From: an uncultured Rhodospirillales bacterium
GTDB taxonomy: Bacteria > Pseudomonadota > Alphaproteobacteria > Acetobacterales > Acetobacteraceae
Length of the DNA stretch: 60,539 nucleotides
NCBI GenBank assembly: GCA_903843125.1
Contig: CAIMOR010000462.1
Location: 1-60,539, forward strand
Direction: 5' to 3'
Positions 1 to 10,659 of the stretch are shown here, in pieces. The position numbers and the translations under genes were made by a program. Each line of letters opens with the position of its first letter. Positions within the stretch are counted from its first letter, which is position 1. The notes under the pieces were generated by a model, which was given only the letters and a program-made list of their open reading frames with translations, was not told where the DNA came from and did no database searches.

Positions 1-1
1 G

Positions 2-685
2 ATGCGCGCGCTGCGCGAGGCGCCCTTCCCGGTGGTGGGCGCGCCGAGTGGCATGGCGCTGGGCGGTGGCTGCGAGGTGCTGCTGCATTGCGACGCGGTG
101 GAGGCACATGCCGAGACCTATATCGGCCTGGTGGAAGTGGGCGTGGGGCTGATCCCCGGCTGGGGCGGCTGCACCACCATGCTCCGCCGCTGGAGCGAGG
201 CGCCGAAGCTGCCGAAGGGGCCGATGCCGCCGGTGGCCAAGGCCTTCGAGATGATCAGCACGGCGCAGGTGGCCAAGTCCGCCGCCGAGGCAAAGGAGAT
301 GCTGATCCTGCGCCCGACCGATGGCGTGGTGATGAACCGCGACCGGCTGCTGGCCGCGGCCAAGGCACGGGCGCTGGCGATGCTAGACGGCTACGCACCG
401 CAGCAGGCCGCCAAGCTGCGGCTGCCCGGTGCAACGGGGCGTGCTGCGCTGACCATGGCGGTGCAGGCGCAGGTGGCCATGGGCCGCGCCACGCCGCATG
501 ACGCGGTGGTGTGCGAGCACCTGGCGAATACGCTGACGGGCGGCGACACCGACTTCCTGGACGAGACCACGGAAGACCAGGTGCTGAAGCTGGAGCGCCA
601 GGGCTTCATGGCGCTGTTGAAGACCAGGGGCACGCTGGCGCGCGTCGAGCACATGCTCGAAACCGGCCGGCCGCTGCGGAACTAG
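2..685 (+). CDS. 3-hydroxyacyl-CoA dehydrogenase / enoyl-CoA hydratase family protein, 5' truncated by window edge
   Basis: Crotonase-like GMALGGGCEVLLHCD and GLVEVGVGLIPGWGG motifs; ORF open at window start. Confidence 0.8.
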   Translation: MRALREAPFPVVGAPSGMALGGGCEVLLHCDAVEAHAETYIGLVEVGVGLIPGWGGCTTMLRRWSEAPKLPKGPMPPVAKAFEMISTAQVAKSAAEAKEMLILRPTDGVVMNRDRLLAAAKARALAMLDGYAPQQAAKLRLPGATGRAALTMAVQAQVAMGRATPHDAVVCEHLANTLTGGDTDFLDETTEDQVLKLERQGFMALLKTRGTLARVEHMLETGRPLRN

Positions 686-695
686 GAGAAGCATC

Positions 696-2477
696 ATGCC
701 GACCTACAAGGCGCCACTGCGCGACATGCGCTTCGTGCTGAACGAACTGGCCGACCCCGAGCGTTTGCGCGCGCTGCCGGGCTTCGAGGAGATGACCGCC
801 GACCTGATCGACCCGGTGCTGGAAGAAGCCGCGAAGATCTGCGAGGAAGTGCTGCTGCCGCTGAACCGCAGCGGCGACGAGGAAGGCTGCACGATCGAGA
901 ATGGCGTGGTCCGCACGCCGAAGGGTTTCAAGGAAGCCTACCAAGCGTTTTCCGAGGGCGGTTGGGGCGGGCTTTCGAGCGACTCCGAGGATGGCGGCCA
1001 GGGCCTGCCGCAGACCATCGGCATGGTGGTGGAGGAGATGATCTGCTCCGCCAACCTGGCCTTCGGCATGTATCCGGGGCTGACGCATGGCGCCTACGCC
1101 GCCATCAAGAAACACGGCAGCGCCGAGCAGAAGGCGCTGTACCTGCCGAAGATGGTCAACGGCGAATGGTCCGGCACGATGTGCCTGACCGAGCCGCAAT
1201 GCGGCACCGACCTGGGCCTGATCCGCACCAAGGCGGTGCCCGGCGACGACGGCAGCTACCGCATCACCGGCAACAAGATTTTTATTAGCGCCGGCGAGCA
1301 TGATCTCAGCGCGAACATCGTCCACCTGGTGCTGGCCAAGCTGCCGAATGCGCCGCCGGGGACGCGCGGTATCTCGCTCTTCATCGTGCCGAAATTCCTG
1401 CCGACCGAGGACGGCAAGCCCGGCCAGCGCAACGGCGCCGTCTGCACCGCGCTGGAACACAAGATGGGCATCAAGGCCAGCGCTACCTGCGCGATGAGCT
1501 TCGATGACGCCAAGGGCTGGCTGGTGGGCAAGCCGCACCAGGGCCTGCGCGCCATGTTCACCATGATGAACGCGGCACGCCTGGGCGTGGGCGTGCAGGG
1601 GCTGGGGCTGGCGGAGGTGAGCTACCAGAACGCGGTGGCCTATGCGCGCGACCGGCTGCAGGGCCGCGGCATTGATGGCGTGAAGGCGAAGGACAAGCCG
1701 GCCGACCCGATCCTGGTGCACCCCGACGTGCGCCGCATGCTGCTGACCATGCGCGCCCAGGCCGAGGGTTGCCGCGCCTTGTGTGCGATTACCGCCACCG
1801 AGCTAGACGTCGCCACGCGCCACCCTGATGCGCAGGTCAAGCAGGACGCGGACGACTTCGTGCAGCTGATGACGCCGATCATCAAGGCGATGTTCACCGA
1901 CTTCGGTTGGGATGCGACCGCGATGGGCATGCAGGTGTTCGGTGGCCACGGCTATATCCGCGACCACGGCATGGAGCAGTTCGTGCGCGATGCGCGGATT
2001 GCGCAGCTGTATGAGGGCACCAACGGCATCCAGGCGCTGGACCTGGTGGGGCGCAAGATGCCGCAGCATGCTGGGCGCTACCTGCGCAGCTTCTTCCACC
2101 CGGTGCTGGCGTACATCGAACAGCATGAGGAGAACGAGGCGATGGCCGAGTTCATCCTGCCGCTCTCAAAGGCGTTCGGGCGGTTGCAGCAGGCCACCGC
2201 GGAAGTGGCGCGGCGGGGCTTCAGCGACCCGTTCGAGGCCGGGGCCGCGGCCAGCGAATACCTGCGGCTGTTCGGGCTGACGGCGCTGGCCTGGATGTGG
2301 GCGCGCATGGCGGAAGCGGCGCTGAAGCATCCGGATGACGAGACCGGCTTCTACAAGGCCAAGCTTGCCACCGCCCGCTTCTACATGCAGCGTATGCTGC
2401 CGCAGACCAGCGCGCTGGTGGCCTGCATCATGGCCGGCGGCGAGACGCTCAAGCAGTTCGAGGACGCCGCCTTCTGA
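696..2477 (+). CDS. acyl-CoA dehydrogenase (long form with C-terminal domain)
   Basis: CLTEPQCGTDLGLIRTKA, QVFGGHGYIRDHGMEQFVRDARIAQLYEGTNGIQALDLVGRK motifs. Confidence 0.93.
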   Translation: MPTYKAPLRDMRFVLNELADPERLRALPGFEEMTADLIDPVLEEAAKICEEVLLPLNRSGDEEGCTIENGVVRTPKGFKEAYQAFSEGGWGGLSSDSEDGGQGLPQTIGMVVEEMICSANLAFGMYPGLTHGAYAAIKKHGSAEQKALYLPKMVNGEWSGTMCLTEPQCGTDLGLIRTKAVPGDDGSYRITGNKIFISAGEHDLSANIVHLVLAKLPNAPPGTRGISLFIVPKFLPTEDGKPGQRNGAVCTALEHKMGIKASATCAMSFDDAKGWLVGKPHQGLRAMFTMMNAARLGVGVQGLGLAEVSYQNAVAYARDRLQGRGIDGVKAKDKPADPILVHPDVRRMLLTMRAQAEGCRALCAITATELDVATRHPDAQVKQDADDFVQLMTPIIKAMFTDFGWDATAMGMQVFGGHGYIRDHGMEQFVRDARIAQLYEGTNGIQALDLVGRKMPQHAGRYLRSFFHPVLAYIEQHEENEAMAEFILPLSKAFGRLQQATAEVARRGFSDPFEAGAAASEYLRLFGLTALAWMWARMAEAALKHPDDETGFYKAKLATARFYMQRMLPQTSALVACIMAGGETLKQFEDAAF

Positions 2478-3664
2478 TGTCGCTGCCGCTCGCCGGATTG
2501 ACCGTCCTTGACCTGACGCAGATCTACAACGGCCCCTATGCCGCCTTCCTGCTGGCGCAGGCGGGGGCGGAGGTGGTGAAGGTGGAGCCGCCGGACGGTG
2601 AGCATCTGCGGCGGCGCGCGGCGGGCGGGTTTGCGCTGCCGTTTGCGTCGTTGAATGGCGGCAAGCGGTCGGTACGGCTCGACCTCAAGCAGCCGCGCGG
2701 GCGGGATGTGCTGCGCGAGCTGGCGATGCACGCGGACGTGTTGGTGGAGAACTTCGCACCAGGCGTGATGGACCGGTTGGGGCTGGGCGCGGCGGCGTTG
2801 CAGGCATTGAACCCGCGCCTGGTCTATGCCTGTTCCAGCGGGTTCGGCAGCGAAGGGCCGTACCGCGACTACCCCGCCATGGACCTGACGGTGCAGGCCA
2901 TGGCCGGCTACATGGGCATCACCGGCTTTGCCGATACGCCGCCGACCAAGTGCGGCCCGGCGGTGGCCGATTTCCTCGCCGGCGCGCATCTGTACGGCGC
3001 CGTCGTCACCGCGCTGCTGGAACGCGAACGCACGGGCGTGGCGCGGCGGGTCGAGGTCTCGATGCTGGAGACCGCGTATTTCCCGCTGCTGTCGGCGCTC
3101 AGCATGGTGAAGCCGGGGCAGGATGCGGACAGCGTGCGCGTCGGCAACCGGCACAGCGGCCTCTCGCTGGCGCCCTACAGCGTGTACCCCTGCGCGGACG
3201 GCCACATTGCCATCATCACCAGCAACGAGGCGCAGTGGCAGGGCCTCTGCCGCGCGCTTGCAATGACGGAGCTGCTGGACGACCCGCGCAGCCGCACGGT
3301 GAAGGACCGCTGCGCCAACATGGACTGGATGGACGCAACGGTGGCCGAGCGTACCATCCACGTCACCAAGCAGGCGCTGTTCGAGAAGCTGCTGGCGGAG
3401 CGCGTGCCGTGCGGGCCGGTGCGCACGCTGACGGAGGTGATGCACGACCCGCACCTCCACGCCACCGGCGGGCTGCGTTGGCAGGAGCATCCGGAATTCG
3501 GCCGGTTGCCGATCCCCTCGGGGCCGCTGCATTTCTCCGGCGTGGAACCGCCGCAGGCGCCGCCGACCGGGCCGCTGGGCGCCGAGACGCGCGACGTGCT
3601 GCGCGAGAAGCTGGGGCTTGATGACGCCGCGATGGATGCGCTGGCGGCGGATGGGGTGATCTAG
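2477..3664 (+). CDS. CaiB/BaiF family (class III) CoA-transferase
   Basis: LAGLTVLDLTQIYNGPYAAFLLAQAGAEVVKVEPPDGE N-terminus, NGGKRSVRLDLK. Confidence 0.93.
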   Translation: MSLPLAGLTVLDLTQIYNGPYAAFLLAQAGAEVVKVEPPDGEHLRRRAAGGFALPFASLNGGKRSVRLDLKQPRGRDVLRELAMHADVLVENFAPGVMDRLGLGAAALQALNPRLVYACSSGFGSEGPYRDYPAMDLTVQAMAGYMGITGFADTPPTKCGPAVADFLAGAHLYGAVVTALLERERTGVARRVEVSMLETAYFPLLSALSMVKPGQDADSVRVGNRHSGLSLAPYSVYPCADGHIAIITSNEAQWQGLCRALAMTELLDDPRSRTVKDRCANMDWMDATVAERTIHVTKQALFEKLLAERVPCGPVRTLTEVMHDPHLHATGGLRWQEHPEFGRLPIPSGPLHFSGVEPPQAPPTGPLGAETRDVLREKLGLDDAAMDALAADGVI

Positions 3665-4626
3665 TCTGCGGTGATCCTCGCCGCCGTCACCACCTGCTGC
3701 ATCGCCACCTGTTCGTCGCGGATCTTCTGCTGGAAGGCCTCGGGCGTCAGCGCGCCAGGCGTCGCCGCCTCCTGCGCGAGGATGCTGGTGAAGCCAGGTT
3801 CGGCCAGGGCGGAATTGGTGGCGTTGTTCAACACGGCGCGCACGTCCCGCGGAATGCCCTGCGGCGCGAACAACCCCCACCAGATGCCGCCGACATAATC
3901 CACGCCCTGCTCGCGCGCGGTCGGCGCTGCCGGCGTGCCGGGCGGCTGGGTTTCGCCGGCATGGGCCAGCACCTTCAGCAGGTTGCCGCGCAGCTGGCCG
4001 CCGGTGCTGGCGAAGGTGGTGAACATCACATCCACGCGCCCGGCCACCAGATCCGTCAGCGCGCCAGCGGTGCCCCGGTAGGGAATGTGCTGCATGCTCA
4101 CGCCGGCCTTCAGGCAGAACAGTTCCGTCATCAGATGCACCGTGCTGCCCGGGCCGCTGCTGGCATAGGTGACCTCACCGGGCTTGGCACGGGCTTCCGC
4201 CACCATGGCGCGCAGGCTGGCGAAGCGCGTGGTGACCGGCACGAAGGCGGCCAGCGGCGCGCTGGCGAGCAGCGCGATGCCGTCCAGGTCACGGGCTGCA
4301 TCGAAGGCGATGCGCTGCACCGGCGCGATGGCGGCGACTGAGGAGGTGGTGACGAGAAGCGTATGGCCATCGGGCGCTGCCTGGGCCGCGTATTGCACCC
4401 CCACTGCGCTTCCGGCGCCAGGTCGGTTCTCGATGACGAAGGGCTGGCCGAAATGCGCCTGCAGGCGCTCCGCCAGCGGCCGCGCCATGGCGTCGTTGGA
4501 GCCGCCGGGGGTGAAGGGCACCACGATGCGCACCGGGCGCGACGGCCAAGGGGAGCCTGCGCCCTGCGCCCGCGCCATCCCTGGCGCCAGCAGCGCCGCC
4601 GCCATCACTCCACGCCGAGCCAGCAT
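3661..4626 (-). CDS. Bug/TctC family tripartite tricarboxylate transporter substrate-binding protein
   Basis: Signal peptide then WPSRPVRIVVPFTPGGSNDAMARPLAERLQAHFGQPFVIENRPGAGSAVG; start set at internal Met 4626. Confidence 0.9.
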   Translation of the reverse strand: MLARRGVMAAALLAPGMARAQGAGSPWPSRPVRIVVPFTPGGSNDAMARPLAERLQAHFGQPFVIENRPGAGSAVGVQYAAQAAPDGHTLLVTTSSVAAIAPVQRIAFDAARDLDGIALLASAPLAAFVPVTTRFASLRAMVAEARAKPGEVTYASSGPGSTVHLMTELFCLKAGVSMQHIPYRGTAGALTDLVAGRVDVMFTTFASTGGQLRGNLLKVLAHAGETQPPGTPAAPTAREQGVDYVGGIWWGLFAPQGIPRDVRAVLNNATNSALAEPGFTSILAQEAATPGALTPEAFQQKIRDEQVAMQQVVTAARITAD

Positions 4627-4715
4627 GTGGTTTCCTCCGTTCCGCGCAGCCTGCACGTGGACGCCACGCGCGGCAACTGGCAGCATCCGGCGGAACAGCA
4701 GGGGGAACGCCGCGC

Positions 4716-5446
<731 letters not shown>

Positions 5447-5450
<4 letters not shown>

Positions 5451-6091
5451 GCGGAACGGAAAAGGGCTGGAACCGGCAGCAGATGGCCGACCGTCTCTCG
5501 GAGAAATTCGAGGATGGCTGGTTGGTCAACCTCGGCGTCGGCATCCCGACGCTGTGCAGCAATACCGATCTCGGCGGCCGCGAGATCACCTACCACTCCG
5601 AGAACGGGCTGATCGGCTATGGTCCGGTGCTGCCGGCGGGGCAGGAGGACCTGCACCTGGTCAATGCCGGTGGGCAGAACGTCTCGCTGAAGCCGGACAG
5701 CGTGACGGTGAACCACGCCGACAGCTTCGCCATCATCCGCAGCGGGCGCATCGATGTGACCGTGATGGGCGCCTATGAGGTGGCGGCCAATGGCGACTTC
5801 GCCAACTGGAAGGTGGCCGGGCAGAAGGGCGGCGGCATCGGCGGCGCCATGGACCTGGCGGCCTGCGCCAAGCGGGTCTTCATCATCCTGGAGCACGTGA
5901 CCCGCAAGGGCGCGCCGCGCCTGGTGCCGGCGTGCAGCCTGCCGGTGACGGCACGCGGCGTGGTAACGCTGGTGGCGACCAACTACGGCCTGTTCGCCCC
6001 CACCGGCCATGGTTTCCGCGTGGTGGAGCTGGCGCCGGGGATGAGCTTCGAGGAAGTCCGCGCCGCCACCGGCGCACCGCTGGAGAGCTGA
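5447..6091 (+). CDS. 3-oxoacid CoA-transferase subunit B
   Basis: GWLVNLGVGIPTL and SENGLIGYGP motifs; 4-nt overlap with subunit A. Confidence 0.9.
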
Positions 6092-6094
6092 GAC

Positions 6095-6694
6095 ATGCAC
6101 ATCGACTACTACGCCTCATTGAACTCGCCCTGGACCTACATGGGCGGCGCGCGGGTCGAGGCGCTGGCGGCGAAGTACCACGCCACGCTGCGGATCTGGC
6201 CGGTGGATTTCGGCACCATCTTCGCCGGCTCCGGCGGGCTGCCGCTGCCCAAGCGCAGCCCGCAGCGCCAGGCCTACCGCTTGCAGGAATTGGCGCGCTG
6301 GAAGGCGGAACTGGGCCTGCCCTTCCACATCCAGCCCAAGCACTTCCCGACCAGCGAGGCGCTGTCCTCCGCCTGCGTCATCGCGCTGCGGGAGACGGCC
6401 GGCGATGCGCCGGCCATCCGCCTGGCGCAGCGCGTGCTGAAGGCGCTGTGGGAGGAGGAGAAGAACCCCGGCGACGAGGCCACGCTGGCCGCGCTGGTCG
6501 GCGATTGCGGGCTGGACGCGCAGGCGGTGCTGGCACTCGGCCGCGACCCCCGCTGGGGCGAGATGCGCGAGCGCGACACCGCTGCCGCCCTGGCGCGCGG
6601 CGTCTTCGGCGCGCCGAGCTATGTCATCGGCGAAGACATCTTCTGGGGCCAAGACCGGCTGATGTTCGTCGAGAAGCGGCTGGCGCGGGGCTGA
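6095..6694 (+). CDS. 2-hydroxychromene-2-carboxylate isomerase/DsbA-family protein
   Basis: IDYYASLNSPWTYMGGARVEALAAKYHA; GVFGAPSYVIGEDIFWGQDRL. Confidence 0.85.
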   Translation: MHIDYYASLNSPWTYMGGARVEALAAKYHATLRIWPVDFGTIFAGSGGLPLPKRSPQRQAYRLQELARWKAELGLPFHIQPKHFPTSEALSSACVIALRETAGDAPAIRLAQRVLKALWEEEKNPGDEATLAALVGDCGLDAQAVLALGRDPRWGEMRERDTAAALARGVFGAPSYVIGEDIFWGQDRLMFVEKRLARG

Positions 6695-6765
6695 CGCCAT
6701 GGCCCCGGCAAAGGTAGCGAAAACAACATTTGACTCGGAGTCGCGGCCCGGCTGACGCTTGGGTC

Positions 6766-7563
6766 ATGGATACTGCCCCATCGGGCTTCGCCGTCGCCCA
6801 GGTTGCCTGCCCGGTGCTGGAAAGCGTCGCGGTGGGCCAGCGCTACCACCGCCTGGTGGTGGCGGCGCCGGGGCTGGCCGCGCGGACCAGGCCGGGCCAA
6901 TTCTGCCACCTGCTGTGCCGGGACGCCGGTGGCAGCGGCCCCTTCCTGCGTCGGCCGATGAGCGTGTGGCGCATCGGTGCCGATGGCACGCTGGGGTTCC
7001 TGCTGCACGTGAAGGGGCGCGGCACCGCGGCGCTGGCGCGGCTGCGTCCCGGCGATGCGCTGGACGTGGTCGGCCCGCTCGGCGTCGGCTTTGCGCTGCC
7101 GCCGACGGCGCGGCGCATTCTCGTACTGGCACGCGGCGTCGGGCTGGCGACGCTGGCGCCGCTGGTCGGCAGCGGCCCGCAGGTGCACGCGGTGCTCTCG
7201 GCCCGCGCACCCGGGGACCTGATGGCCGACGAGTTCGGCGCCAGCAGTTACGACGCGGTGTTCGACAGCGACGGCAGTTCGGCGCCCGCCGCGGTGGAAG
7301 CGCTGCTGCGCCGGCGCTTCGAGACCGAGCGACCGGACGCGGTGTTCACCTGCGGCTCCAACCGGTTGTTCCTGGTGCTGCAGCGGCTGGCGGCGGAATA
7401 CGGCATCCCCGGCCAGGTGGCGCTGGAACAGCAGATGGGCTGCGGCCTCGGCATGTGCTTCTGCTGCGTGCGCGACATCCGCGACGAGGCCGGCCACATC
7501 TCGCATCAGCGGGTTTGCCGCGAAGGCCCGGTCTTCGACCTGCAGCAGGCATTGGCATGGTGA
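6766..7563 (+). CDS. pyrK: dihydroorotate dehydrogenase electron transfer subunit (PyrK-like)
   Basis: FAD/NAD reductase fold plus C-terminal 2Fe-2S motif CGLGMCFCCVRD...RVC; immediately upstream of pyrD. Longer in-frame start possible at 6730. Confidence 0.82.
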   Translation: MDTAPSGFAVAQVACPVLESVAVGQRYHRLVVAAPGLAARTRPGQFCHLLCRDAGGSGPFLRRPMSVWRIGADGTLGFLLHVKGRGTAALARLRPGDALDVVGPLGVGFALPPTARRILVLARGVGLATLAPLVGSGPQVHAVLSARAPGDLMADEFGASSYDAVFDSDGSSAPAAVEALLRRRFETERPDAVFTCGSNRLFLVLQRLAAEYGIPGQVALEQQMGCGLGMCFCCVRDIRDEAGHISHQRVCREGPVFDLQQALAW

Positions 7564-8483
7564 GGCTGGCGACGCGCATTGGCCGCCTGACGCTGGCCAA
7601 CCCGGTGATGCCGGCCAGCGGCACCTTTGGCCCGGAGCTGGCCGAGGTGATGGACCTGGACCGGCTCGGCGCGCTGGTGACGAAGTCGGTCACGCCGGAA
7701 GCGCGGCTGGGCAATGCCCTGCCGCGCCTGGCCGAGACCGAGAACGGGCTGCTGAACAGCATCGGCATTCCCGGCAAGGGGCTGGACGCCTTCGTCGCCC
7801 AGGCCATGCCGGAATGGCGCCGGTTCCGCGCGCCGCTGGTGGTCAGCCTCTCGGCGCCGAGCGTGGCCGAGTTCGCCCACGCCGCGGCGGTGCTGGCGGC
7901 GACGCCGGGGGTGGCGGCGATTGAAGCGAACATCTCCTGCCCGAACCTGGAGGAGGATGGCCGCGCCTTCGCCATGCTGCCGGAAACCGCCGCTGCCGCC
8001 GTGGCCGCGGTGCGGGCGGCCTGCGCGCTGCCGCTCTGGGTCAAGCTCTCGCCCAACACCGCGGATATCGCCGCCGTGGCGCGGGCCTGCGAGGCGGCGG
8101 GCGCCGAGGCGCTGGTGGTGGCCAATACCATCCTCGGCCTGGCGATCGATATCGAGACCGCGCGGCCGAAGCTGGGCGCCGGCATGGGCGGGCTCAGCGG
8201 CCCGGCGTTCAAGCCCATCGCGCTGCGCCTGGTCTGGCAATGCGCGCAGGCGGTGGGCATTCCCATCATCGGCGTCGGCGGCATTTCCACCGCCGAGGAT
8301 GCGGTGGAATTCCTGATGGCTGGCGCGTCCGCGGTGCAGGTCGGCACCGCCAGCTTCGTGCAGCCGACCGCGATGCTGGACGTTCTCGACGGCCTGGTGG
8401 CGTTCTGCACGCGGCGCGGCATCGGCGATGTGGCGCAACTGGTCGGCGCGGCACTGCCGCGGGAGAGGTTGGCGGCGGAATGA
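7557..8483 (+). CDS. pyrD: dihydroorotate dehydrogenase, class 1B type
   Basis: ANPVMPASGTFGPELAEVMDLDRLGALVTKSVTPEARLGN; EANISCPNLEEDGR; GVGGISTAEDAVEFLMAGASAVQVGTA. Confidence 0.87.
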   Translation: MVRLATRIGRLTLANPVMPASGTFGPELAEVMDLDRLGALVTKSVTPEARLGNALPRLAETENGLLNSIGIPGKGLDAFVAQAMPEWRRFRAPLVVSLSAPSVAEFAHAAAVLAATPGVAAIEANISCPNLEEDGRAFAMLPETAAAAVAAVRAACALPLWVKLSPNTADIAAVARACEAAGAEALVVANTILGLAIDIETARPKLGAGMGGLSGPAFKPIALRLVWQCAQAVGIPIIGVGGISTAEDAVEFLMAGASAVQVGTASFVQPTAMLDVLDGLVAFCTRRGIGDVAQLVGAALPRERLAAE

Positions 8484-9736
8484 ACGTATTGTCCCAGCGT
8501 ATCGCGGTACCGGTTGACGAAACGGCGCTGGCGGCACGGCTGCTGGAAGGTTTCCGCGCGCTGTCGCTGGACCCGCTGGGCGGAGTGACGCGCCCGGCCT
8601 GGTCGGCGCTGGAGACCGCCTGCCACGCGCTATGGGCCGAGGCCGGCGAAGCGCAGGGGCTGGCGCGTCACGTGGATGCCGTGGGCAATACCTGGCTCGC
8701 CCCGCCCGGGCTGGGCGAGGCGCCGGCGATGGCGACGGGGTCCCACCTGGACAGCGTGCCGCAGGGCGGCAATTTCGACGGCGCGGCCGGCACCGTCGCC
8801 GCACTGCTCTGCGCCTTGCGGGCGGCGCGGGACGGCCTGCCGCTGCGGGCGGTGGCGCTGCGCGGCGAGGAATCGCCCTGGTTCGGCGCGCCCTATGTCG
8901 GCACCCGCGCCGCCTTCGGTGCGCTGGACGCCGCCGAGCTGGCAACGCCACGCCGCGACAGCGGGCTGACCCTGGCCCAACACATTGCCGAGCAGGGCGG
9001 CGACCCGATGGCCGCCGGCGCCGGCGTGCCACTGCATGAGATCGCGCTGACAACGATGTTCTGGGAGCTGCATATCGAGCAGGGGCCGGTGCTGCTGGAC
9101 CGCGACCTGCCGGCCGCCGCGGTCAGCGCCGTGCGCGGCCATATCCGCTTCCCCCGGGCCCGCTGCGTGGGCGAAGCCGGGCATTCCGGCGTGGTACCGC
9201 GCCACCTGCGGCGAGACCCGGCCATGGCGGTGGCGGAATTGCTGATGGATCTGGACGGCCTCTGGGCGCGCAGCCTGCAGGAGGGCAACGACCTGGTGGT
9301 GACCGCCGGGCTGGTGATGACCGAGGCCGAGGCCAGCACCGCCACGCGCATACCCGGCGAGGTGCGATTCGCGCTGGATATCCGCAGCGCGAGCGCCGAG
9401 GTGCTGGACGGCATGCGCGGCTTCCTCGCCCGGCGCTGCGCCGATATCGGCCGTTCGCGCGGCGTGGAATTCGTGCTGGGCACGCGGGTGGAGGCGGCAC
9501 CGATCAGGCTGGATGCCGCCGGGCATGACGCGATCCAAGCGGCGCTGGCCAGGCCGTACAGCACCGTCTCCGGCGCCGGGCACGACGCCGCCGAGTTTGC
9601 CCGGCGTGGCGTGCCGGCGGCCATGGTCTTCGTCCGCAACGCCCATGGCAGCCACAACCCGCGCGAGGCGATGGAGGTCGGTGACCTGATGGCGGGCGTG
9701 GAGGCGATGTACGCCGCGATCCAGGCTCGCGCCTGA
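8480..9736 (+). CDS. M20-family Zn-dependent hydrolase (N-carbamoyl amino acid hydrolase / allantoate amidohydrolase type)
   Basis: GSHLDSVPQGGNFDGAAGTVAAL, RGEESPWFGAPYVGTRA, LHIEQGPVL motifs; overlaps pyrD stop. Confidence 0.87.
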   Translation: MNVLSQRIAVPVDETALAARLLEGFRALSLDPLGGVTRPAWSALETACHALWAEAGEAQGLARHVDAVGNTWLAPPGLGEAPAMATGSHLDSVPQGGNFDGAAGTVAALLCALRAARDGLPLRAVALRGEESPWFGAPYVGTRAAFGALDAAELATPRRDSGLTLAQHIAEQGGDPMAAGAGVPLHEIALTTMFWELHIEQGPVLLDRDLPAAAVSAVRGHIRFPRARCVGEAGHSGVVPRHLRRDPAMAVAELLMDLDGLWARSLQEGNDLVVTAGLVMTEAEASTATRIPGEVRFALDIRSASAEVLDGMRGFLARRCADIGRSRGVEFVLGTRVEAAPIRLDAAGHDAIQAALARPYSTVSGAGHDAAEFARRGVPAAMVFVRNAHGSHNPREAMEVGDLMAGVEAMYAAIQARA

Positions 9737-10659
9737 TGCCGCGGATCCTGACCTTCACGCTGAACCCGACCATCGACCTGGCGGCCGAGGCCGACCAGGT
9801 GCAGCCGGTGCGCAAGGTGCGGACGCGGGGCGACAGCTTCGACCCCGGCGGCGGCGGGGTGAACGTCTCCCGCGTGCTGCGCGAGCTGGGTGGCGAGACG
9901 CTGGCGATCATCCTGGCCGGCGGCGTCAGCGGCACGCTGCTGGAGGAGCTGCTGCGCGAGGGCGAGGTGCCGCACCTGACCGTGCCGATCAGCGGCCGCA
10001 CCCGCATCAGCCATACCGTGCATGACCTGAAGGCCGGGCTGGAATACCGCTTCGTGCCGGAAGGCCCGACGCTCAGCGAGACCGAGTGGCGGGCCGGCTT
10101 GGCGGCGCTGGAGCAGACGCCGGGAGACTGGCTGGTGGCCAGCGGCAGCCTCTCGCCGGGCGTGCCGGCCGATTACTACGCGCGCTGCAAGGCCATCGCG
10201 GTGCGGCGCGGGATGCCCTTCGTGCTGGATACCTTGGGTGCGCCGTTGAAGGCGGCGCTGGGGCCGGGGCTGCGGCTGATCAAGCCGAGCCAGGGCGAGT
10301 TCGACACGCTGGTGGGCCGCAAGCTGGCGCCGGGCGAGTTGGCCGAGGCGGCGCAGGGCTTCGTGGCGCAGGGCGGAGCCGAACTTGTGGCGGTGACGCT
10401 GGGCGGCGATGGCGCGCTGCTGGCCAGCGCCGAGGGCGTGCTGCAGTTGCCGGCGCTGGACGTGCCGGCGCTCGGCGCGGTCGGCGCCGGCGACAGCTTC
10501 CTGGCCGCGATGGTGCTGCACCTGGCCGCCGGCGCCGCGCCGCGGGATGCCTTCGCCTGGGGCATCGCCGCCGGGGCGGCGGCGGTCATGCGCCCCGGCA
10601 CGGCCCACCCGAAGCGCGCGGACGTCGAAGCCCTGCGCGCGCGGATCGGGACGGTTTAG
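9736..10659 (+). CDS. pfkB: PfkB-family sugar kinase (6-phosphofructokinase II / 1-phosphofructokinase type)
   Basis: LTFTLNPTIDLAAEAD, FDPGGGGVNVSRVLRELGG, GAVGAGDSFLAAM motifs. Confidence 0.85.
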   Translation: MPRILTFTLNPTIDLAAEADQVQPVRKVRTRGDSFDPGGGGVNVSRVLRELGGETLAIILAGGVSGTLLEELLREGEVPHLTVPISGRTRISHTVHDLKAGLEYRFVPEGPTLSETEWRAGLAALEQTPGDWLVASGSLSPGVPADYYARCKAIAVRRGMPFVLDTLGAPLKAALGPGLRLIKPSQGEFDTLVGRKLAPGELAEAAQGFVAQGGAELVAVTLGGDGALLASAEGVLQLPALDVPALGAVGAGDSFLAAMVLHLAAGAAPRDAFAWGIAAGAAAVMRPGTAHPKRADVEALRARIGTV

